Source: an uncultured Paracoccaceae bacterium (GTDB taxonomy: Bacteria > Pseudomonadota > Alphaproteobacteria > Rhodobacterales > Rhodobacteraceae). Taken from it: DNA of 64,000 nucleotides. The DNA lies in NCBI GenBank assembly GCA_937864535.1, contig CALMJS010000030.1, forward strand, positions 62,001-126,000, read 5' to 3'. Shown one piece after another: positions 58,641-64,000 of the stretch (positions are counted from its first letter, which is position 1; every line of letters begins with the position of its first letter). Below the pieces are notes generated by a model. That model had not been told where the DNA came from and did not search any database. It was given only the letters and a program-made list of their open reading frames with translations. A program made the translations under genes and the position numbers.

Positions 58641-60721
58641 CCATATTGCGGCGTCAAAGCCTGCGGCTGCGGGTGTTTTTGTTCTTTGCGTTGATCGCCA
58701 TTGCCGGGCTGGCCGTATTCGGCGCAGGCCTCTATCTGGGCCAACAGCGCGGCGAGAGCGGGTTTTTGCTGGCCGAGATCATCGGCGGGTTTGGCCTTAT
58801 CGCTGTTGTGACATGGGTCTGGTTTATGTTCGATGAACATGTCGCCCGCCCGATCCAGCGGCTATCTGGCGCCCTGCTCGCTCGGGCGCATGCCGACACG
58901 GGCGAAGACATTGACCCCACGATGGCGAAATATCTGGGGGACCTCGCACCGGCCGCGCAGCAAATCGCGACCAAGCTCGCATCATCGCGCAACGCGCTGG
59001 CCGAGTCGATTGCTCTGGAAACCACCCGGCTGATCGACCAGCGCGAACAACTGGCCGCGATCGGGGCCGCCCTGCCCATCGGGGTTCTGGTCTGTTCCGG
59101 TAGCCACCGTGTTGTGTTCTATAACGGTGCCGCGGCCGAGATCCTGTCGGACGACCATGCGCCGGGGCTGGACCATTCGATTTTTGATTTCTTGCAGCCC
59201 TCAGGCATTCTGGATGCCTACGCACGGCTCTGTTCCGACACCGAGGCTGGTAACAGTTCGACAACCTTTCTCACCAGTACCACCACTGCCTCGCGGACAC
59301 TGTCAGCCCATCTGCGGCTGGTCCATGCCCCCACCGACACCGACAAGTCCCCCGGTTATCTGCTCACACTCGAGGATGTGACTCAGGACATCCTCAACGA
59401 CACAGACAGCCGCGCGCGGATTCTGGACGTTCTCGACGCCATGCGCCCGGCACTGGTCTCTGTCGAAACTTCTCTCCGCCTGCGCGAGGATACGCCATCT
59501 CTGGCCCATAACCTCGAACTGACCGAAGCCATTGTGAGCCGGACCGGATCGCTGATCCGGAGTGTCCATCAACTCTATGACGTGCAGAGCCACCAGATCC
59601 GCCGTGTCTGGCCGCAGGAAACCGTCGCGCCGATGCCGTTCCTGCGCGATATCGCGGCGCGGTTCAGGGTGGCAAACATCAGCACGGACACCTTGCGGCA
59701 GGCACCGCTTCGGCTGGCTCCGCTGCCGATGTCGGCGCTGATCGAACATCTGCTGACACGGATTTACCACGCGCACGGCGGCAAAGTTCTGTCACTGCTG
59801 ATCAGTGACGAAGCCGACGATCCCATGCTCGTCATCGGCTGGAGCGGCGCAGCCCTGTCGATCGACGTTCTGGACCAGTGGCTGAACGAACAGCTCACCA
59901 TCGGCGTTGCAGGGGTGACGGGGCGGATGGTGCTAGAGATGCATCACACCGACGTCTGGCCCGAATTCGGTCGTCTGGGACGGTCGGTGCTCCGGCTGCC
60001 TCTGCCGAAACCCCTGACACATCACAGGCCAAACCCGCGCCGCATGGTCACCTATGATTTCGACCTGATGGAGACGGCGCCGGATCAGTCGCTGATTACA
60101 GCCCCGCTGTCAGGATTGGCCTACGTCGTGTTCGACACCGAGACCACCGGCCTCTTGCCTGCTCAGGGTGACGAAATGTGTCAGCTGGCTGCTGTCAGGA
60201 TCGTCAACGGGCGGATTTTGCGGACAGAGACGCTGGATATGCTGATCAATCCGGGGCGCGCGATTCCGAAATCCGCGACCGCGGTCCATCACATCACCAA
60301 CGAGATGGTCGCGGATGCGCCTGCTCCGCTCGCCGCCGCGCAGTCCATGCTGTCCTTTGCGCGCGATGCGATCCTTGTGGCGCATAATGCCCCCTTTGAT
60401 ATGGAGTTTTTGCGCAGGCAGGAACCGCATTTGCCCGGCCGCTTTGATCATCCGATCATTGATACCGTGCTGTTATCGGCGGTGGTGTTCGGCCAAGAGG
60501 CGGAACATACCCTCGATGCGATTTGCGGCCGTCTGGGCATCGAAATTCCGTCACACCTACGTCACACCGCAATGGGCGACACAATCGCGACGGCCGATGC
60601 TTTCTTGCGGATGATCACGATGGCCCAGTCCAAAGGCATCACGACCTTTGGGCAACTGGTTGAAGCCACCCGCAAGCACAAGCGGCTAATTCAGGACCTG
60701 AATTCCCAACTGGAGATCTAG
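58637..60721 (+). CDS. Membrane PAS / degenerate kinase-like protein fused to a DnaQ exonuclease
   Basis: 694 residues. Two membrane segments (about 12-33 and 46-66) bracket a short loop; a HAMP-like linker, a PAS domain (about 145-250, VVFYNGAAAEILSD) and a region like a histidine-kinase dimerisation/ATPase part (about 265-455) follow, but no H-box His or N/G-box motifs of an active kinase are evident. The last ~200 residues are a DEDD exonuclease: VVFDTETTGL (Asp500, Glu502), HNAPFDMEFL and HTAMGDTIATADAF. It resembles DNA polymerase III epsilon in the catalytic part only. Its stop overlaps that of the opposite-strand gene. Confidence 0.85.
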   Translation: MTILRRQSLRLRVFLFFALIAIAGLAVFGAGLYLGQQRGESGFLLAEIIGGFGLIAVVTWVWFMFDEHVARPIQRLSGALLARAHADTGEDIDPTMAKYLGDLAPAAQQIATKLASSRNALAESIALETTRLIDQREQLAAIGAALPIGVLVCSGSHRVVFYNGAAAEILSDDHAPGLDHSIFDFLQPSGILDAYARLCSDTEAGNSSTTFLTSTTTASRTLSAHLRLVHAPTDTDKSPGYLLTLEDVTQDILNDTDSRARILDVLDAMRPALVSVETSLRLREDTPSLAHNLELTEAIVSRTGSLIRSVHQLYDVQSHQIRRVWPQETVAPMPFLRDIAARFRVANISTDTLRQAPLRLAPLPMSALIEHLLTRIYHAHGGKVLSLLISDEADDPMLVIGWSGAALSIDVLDQWLNEQLTIGVAGVTGRMVLEMHHTDVWPEFGRLGRSVLRLPLPKPLTHHRPNPRRMVTYDFDLMETAPDQSLITAPLSGLAYVVFDTETTGLLPAQGDEMCQLAAVRIVNGRILRTETLDMLINPGRAIPKSATAVHHITNEMVADAPAPLAAAQSMLSFARDAILVAHNAPFDMEFLRRQEPHLPGRFDHPIIDTVLLSAVVFGQEAEHTLDAICGRLGIEIPSHLRHTAMGDTIATADAFLRMITMAQSKGITTFGQLVEATRKHKRLIQDLNSQLEI

Positions 60722-61110
60722 GCGCTTCGGGGACCGTTGGGGCGGGTCAAAACATAGGTCGCCGCCCCGCCAAGGCAAACAGCCTGGATCACCAGCACAA
60801 ATCCGGGTGCATGCAGAACGACGCTCAGCCCCAAGGTCAGCGCCATGACGCCTGTGGCGATCTTCTTATACTTGGGGGCGATGGCCCCATATGCGCGCCA
60901 GTCACGGATGATCGGGCCAAAGGTCTGATGATTCAGCAAATAGGCCTCGAACCGGGGACTGCTACGACCAAAGCAAAACGCCGCCATCAGGACAAACACC
61001 GTCGTAGGCAACAACGGCAATACCGCACCGATCGCCGCGAGCAGGAGGCAAACCAGACCAGCGCCAAACCAGACGAACCGAACAGCGGATTTTGCGCGTA
61101 GCTGACCCAT
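60718..61110 (-). CDS. YbaN family protein (DUF454)
   Basis: 130 residues with three to four hydrophobic segments: FVWFGAGLVCLLLAAIGAVL (after a short N-terminus), the block LPLLPTTVFVLMAAFCFGRSSPRF (read as LPTTVFVLMAAFCFGRSSPR), and a C-terminal pair. LPTTPF/LPTTVF and FGRSSP are the DUF454 signature. Role unknown. Start MGQLRAKS is preferred because GAGGTA precedes it; an in-frame ATG lies 10 codons upstream. It overlaps the previous gene's stop by 3 nt. Confidence 0.85.
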   Translation of the reverse strand: MGQLRAKSAVRFVWFGAGLVCLLLAAIGAVLPLLPTTVFVLMAAFCFGRSSPRFEAYLLNHQTFGPIIRDWRAYGAIAPKYKKIATGVMALTLGLSVVLHAPGFVLVIQAVCLGGAATYVLTRPNGPRSA

Positions 61111-61184
61111 GGTGTACCTCGTGCAGGATGGGTCGATCATAAACCTGACCGACGCATCCTTCAACGGCAGGGCACAACCCAAGG

Positions 61185-64000
61185 TTAGAGTAACAAGAAA
61201 TTGTCGATGTCGTTCATCGCCGCCAGTTTCACATTGTCCACCTGGATCGAAATATCCTGCCACGTGATGGTGACTGCCGTGCCGGTCTTGGCAAAGGTCA
61301 GGTCGTCAAACTGCGCCCCATCAATCTGGATCAGATCCTTACCGACCTTGAAATCGCGGATACGGTCGGACCCATCCCCAGCGGCAAAGACAAAGGTGTC
61401 ATTCCCACCATTGCCGAACAGCACATCGTTGCCACCATTGCCGTAGATCATGTCTCGGCCAGTCCCGCCCTTGATCACATCGCGATGGGCTCCGCCATGC
61501 AGCACGTCATTCCCGCCCAGACCCGAGATTTTGTCAGCGCCCGCTTGGCCAAAGATTTCGTTGCCAGCCTTACTGCCGTTGATCACATCGCCGAAATCGC
61601 CGGCGATGATGTTTTCGATGCTGATCAGAGTGTCCTTGCCAATCTTGGCGAGGTCGTTCTTCGCGGATTTCGCCGTACCTCCGGCCAAGGAGACGATGAT
61701 ACCGGCCTCGGCACTGGTGTATTTGACCGTGTCGATGCCCGCGCCGCCATTGTATTTGTCGCGTCCCAGGCCGCTGCCGCCGATGATCAGGTCATCGCCA
61801 CTGCCACCAAGAACGAGGTCATTGCCCGCCGCCGAATAGAGCGTGTCAGAACCGCCGCCACCGGACAGGGTATTCCCGCTGTTATTGCCGGTCAGTTCGT
61901 TGGCCGCGTCGTTTCCGCCCAGGCTCGCGCTGCCGCTGGCATTGTCGAGAGAGGCATTTTCGATCCCGTCCGCCAGAACATAGTCAATCAGGGCACGCAG
62001 GATCACCGTGTCGGAATCTCCGACGCCAGTGTCGACTATCACATCGTTCAGGCTATCGACATAATAGGTATCGTCCCCTTCGCCGCCATACATGACGTCG
62101 GCCTGTTCGCCGCCGTCCAGAACGTCGTTACCAGAACCGCCATAGAGGGTATCGATCCCTGCCCCGCCATAGAGTTCGTCGTGTCCGGCACCGCCCTCCA
62201 GACGGTCATCGTCGTATTCGCCATAGAGCCAGTCATCACCGTCCTCGCCGCGCAGGTCGTCGTCTTCGTACCCGCCATAGAGCCGGTCGTTGCCATAGCC
62301 GCCCAACAGCCGGTCAAGGTTGCCGCCACCATAGAGACGGTCATCCCCGTTGCCGCCGGTCAGAATATCGGTGCCATTATCCCCATAGAGCGTTTTCGGA
62401 ACATCTAGCCCGTCATCGCCGTTCAACAGGGTGACCGTCGAAACGGTCGCACGGCGATAGTCCAGATCTTCGGTCGAAACCGTCGCCAGCAGCATGTAGG
62501 CCTGATCCCCGTCGTTCAGGTAATCATCCACGCCGGTGATCGTGACGGTCTGCGGCTGGTCCCAGTTCTCTGCGGTAAAGGTCAGGGTCGTCGTGGACAG
62601 GTTGCCCTCGGTCGTGTCGGACAGCGACAGGGTCAGGACCACCGGATCAATCGGCGCCGTGTCCAGCCAGTAGCGCACCGTCGCCGTTCCGCCTGCCTCG
62701 TCGGTCGTGGTATCCCCCGCCGCAACCGTCACCCGGAACGTCCCGGCCGGGATCGGCAGATCGCCACCCGTGGCATCCGCCGTCAGATCGGTCGCATCCG
62801 TATGGGTCACAGTCACCGACAGTACCGTGCCCTGATCTGCGCCGGTGACCGTATAGCTCGCAGAGGTGGCGCCCGAAATCGGGGTCCCGTCGCGTAGCCA
62901 TTGATAGGTCGTAGTGCCGTCGACAGCATCGGGATCAGAAATCGTCGCGCTGGCGGTCAGGACACTGTTCAGCGCCGCTGTGCCCGTGATCGCGACATCA
63001 TGGACCACGGGCGGTTGGTCCGCAATTTCAACGATATAGGACGTGATGCGCGTATTCTGGCTCTGCGCCGACCAGTTGTTCAGGTCGTTCCACTGGGCCT
63101 CTTGGCCGTGGAAATAGTCGAAATGCAGATGATCCTCGTACCCGCCAGCGTCATTTGGCTCGCCCGGCTCCCATCCGTCCAGCGTGATCGGGGTGCCATC
63201 CAGCCACATCCAGCCGCCGTCCGGTTCCGCAGCATTTTCGTCCTGATAGCCCCCCAGCCATGGCCCACGGACCCCGTTCCAGGCAAACGCATCCAGACGG
63301 CTGAGATCATAGAGTGCCTGATTTTCCTCGGCGGTATTGATGCTGGCCAACTGCCCGCCCAGCGCCTCGGCCCCGGCGGCTGCCTCATCCCAGCTAAAGC
63401 CAAAGCTGTCGACGACCAGAACATAGCGATTGCCGTCAAACACGATCTCTTGGCTATTGGTGTAGCGCAGGTTCAGTTCGGTGAAATAGTGATCGTCCGA
63501 CCCCAGAACCGCATAGGTACGGGTTTCAAAGCTCAACCCGGCAGAGTCCGCGACGAACACAGTCATATCGACAGAATCGCCCGTAATTCTGTACTCGCCC
63601 GCGGCAACCTCGGTTGCGACCATGTTCAGATCGGCATTATTGAGCGGATCAAACCGCATAATGATGGCTTCGCCGACCTGAAAATCATAGATCGTGTCGC
63701 CGTCCATGTCGGAGTACCAACCGATAAAGGTATCCAGCCCGTCACCACCATAGAGCATATCTGCGCCAGCACCGCCCTTGATGAAATCGGTGCCGTCACC
63801 GCCGTATAGCTCGTCCGCGCCGAAACCTCCGTCGACCCAGTCGTCGTCGGTTCCGCCTTCGATCAGATCGTCCGCCTGACTGCCGATCAGGCCGTCGCCG
63901 CCGGCCCCGCCTATCAGCGTAACCCCTTGTGTGGCGGCACTTGCATCAATCAAGTCGTAAAGATTGCTGCCGGTAATGCGCTGCACGTTGGTCAGCGTGT
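61185..64000 (-). CDS. RTX calcium-binding protein with C-type lectin-like domain (5' truncated)
   Basis: At least 938 residues; the N-terminus lies outside the window. RTX nonapeptide blocks (GGxGxDxxx) occur near the visible start (to about 90), around 560-680 and at the C-terminus. A C-type lectin-like domain sits at about 195-335 (RYVLVVDSFGFSWDEA to WNDLNNWSA, including GGWMWLDGTP). An Ig-like and a Calx-beta-like region (about 345-540) follow. The last residues DNFLLL fit a type I secretion signal. Such proteins are exported by T1SS and bind calcium; the lectin domain suggests adhesion to glycans. The GTG seen at 63986 is internal: the frame stays open to the window edge. Confidence 0.88.
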   Translation of the reverse strand, partial: TLTNVQRITGSNLYDLIDASAATQGVTLIGGAGGDGLIGSQADDLIEGGTDDDWVDGGFGADELYGGDGTDFIKGGAGADMLYGGDGLDTFIGWYSDMDGDTIYDFQVGEAIIMRFDPLNNADLNMVATEVAAGEYRITGDSVDMTVFVADSAGLSFETRTYAVLGSDDHYFTELNLRYTNSQEIVFDGNRYVLVVDSFGFSWDEAAAGAEALGGQLASINTAEENQALYDLSRLDAFAWNGVRGPWLGGYQDENAAEPDGGWMWLDGTPITLDGWEPGEPNDAGGYEDHLHFDYFHGQEAQWNDLNNWSAQSQNTRITSYIVEIADQPPVVHDVAITGTAALNSVLTASATISDPDAVDGTTTYQWLRDGTPISGATSASYTVTGADQGTVLSVTVTHTDATDLTADATGGDLPIPAGTFRVTVAAGDTTTDEAGGTATVRYWLDTAPIDPVVLTLSLSDTTEGNLSTTTLTFTAENWDQPQTVTITGVDDYLNDGDQAYMLLATVSTEDLDYRRATVSTVTLLNGDDGLDVPKTLYGDNGTDILTGGNGDDRLYGGGNLDRLLGGYGNDRLYGGYEDDDLRGEDGDDWLYGEYDDDRLEGGAGHDELYGGAGIDTLYGGSGNDVLDGGEQADVMYGGEGDDTYYVDSLNDVIVDTGVGDSDTVILRALIDYVLADGIENASLDNASGSASLGGNDAANELTGNNSGNTLSGGGGSDTLYSAAGNDLVLGGSGDDLIIGGSGLGRDKYNGGAGIDTVKYTSAEAGIIVSLAGGTAKSAKNDLAKIGKDTLISIENIIAGDFGDVINGSKAGNEIFGQAGADKISGLGGNDVLHGGAHRDVIKGGTGRDMIYGNGGNDVLFGNGGNDTFVFAAGDGSDRIRDFKVGKDLIQIDGAQFDDLTFAKTGTAVTITWQDISIQVDNVKLAAMNDIDNFLLL

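Noticed and set aside
61185-63986. Tandem DNA repeats as a CRISPR array
   Set aside because: The repeats are degenerate codons for RTX Gly/Asp nonapeptides inside one open frame, without constant repeat and spacer units.
61185-63986. Complete gene starting at GTG 63986
   Set aside because: The frame stays open upstream (LTNVQRITG) to the window edge, so the GTG is an internal Val codon and the gene is truncated.

Overview
The window is a high-GC, gene-dense bacterial chromosome segment. Gene content and order point to an alphaproteobacterium of the Rhodobacteraceae (Roseobacter group): an EryD-like SorC regulator, a serC-serA operon with a structured serC leader, a SelD fused to an NADH-dehydrogenase-like flavoprotein, YggT, PncB, and an acetate symporter cluster with a DUF294 protein. 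This placement is inferred from gene content recalled from memory, not from a search. No rRNA, tRNA, CRISPR array, insertion sequence or integrase was seen.

Layout. 1-7041 (minus) is a polyol/sugar uptake locus: a truncated FGGY kinase, two ABC ATPases, two permeases, a Tat-exported binding protein and a SorC-family regulator with tandem operator-like palindromes upstream. 7324-10103 (minus) holds serB, a TauE-type permease and an iron-type alcohol dehydrogenase. 10218-13693 (plus) holds a secreted thioredoxin-fold-like protein and then serC-serA; with serB this gives the whole phosphorylated serine pathway. 13832-15619 (plus) has a phosphoesterase and the tRNA 2-selenouridine synthase, convergent with the selD fusion (15606-17765, minus). 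17752-21807 (minus) is an AttEFGH/YbbAP-like ABC system with a CrtC/AttH-type exported protein. 21947-30988 is core metabolism and housekeeping: thiolase, yaaA, recQ, yggT, a thioesterase, a UMF1 transporter, mepA, a phytase-esterase-like protein and a queuosine-precursor transporter.

30999-33054 is the most unusual part. A compact unit upstream of arfB carries a Shine-Dalgarno sequence complementary to the whole 16S tail, an 18-codon ORF, a downstream anti-SD copy and a terminator. It is followed by an AT-rich three-gene island (toxin-like, HTH antitoxin-like and DUF6941-like) that looks recently acquired. 33044-41465 continues with pncB and a surface-glycan cluster: three sulfotransferase proteins, one of them fused to a glycosyltransferase, two further GT2 glycosyltransferases and one unknown protein.

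41462-50839 holds a SulP transporter without a STAS domain, a YegD-like Hsp70, trhO, an AbrB-type membrane protein, a small lytic transglycosylase lipoprotein and an RND efflux pump. The pump is divergent from a GbsR/MarR regulator (50965-51429) across a perfect palindrome. 51744-60721 (plus) is an acetate module: acs, DUF4212 subunit, sodium:solute symporter, cNMP/CBS/DUF294 protein, a small membrane protein, an orphan response regulator, and a membrane protein joining PAS and degenerate kinase-like regions to a DnaQ exonuclease. The window closes with a YbaN-like protein and a 5'-truncated RTX/C-type-lectin protein (both minus).
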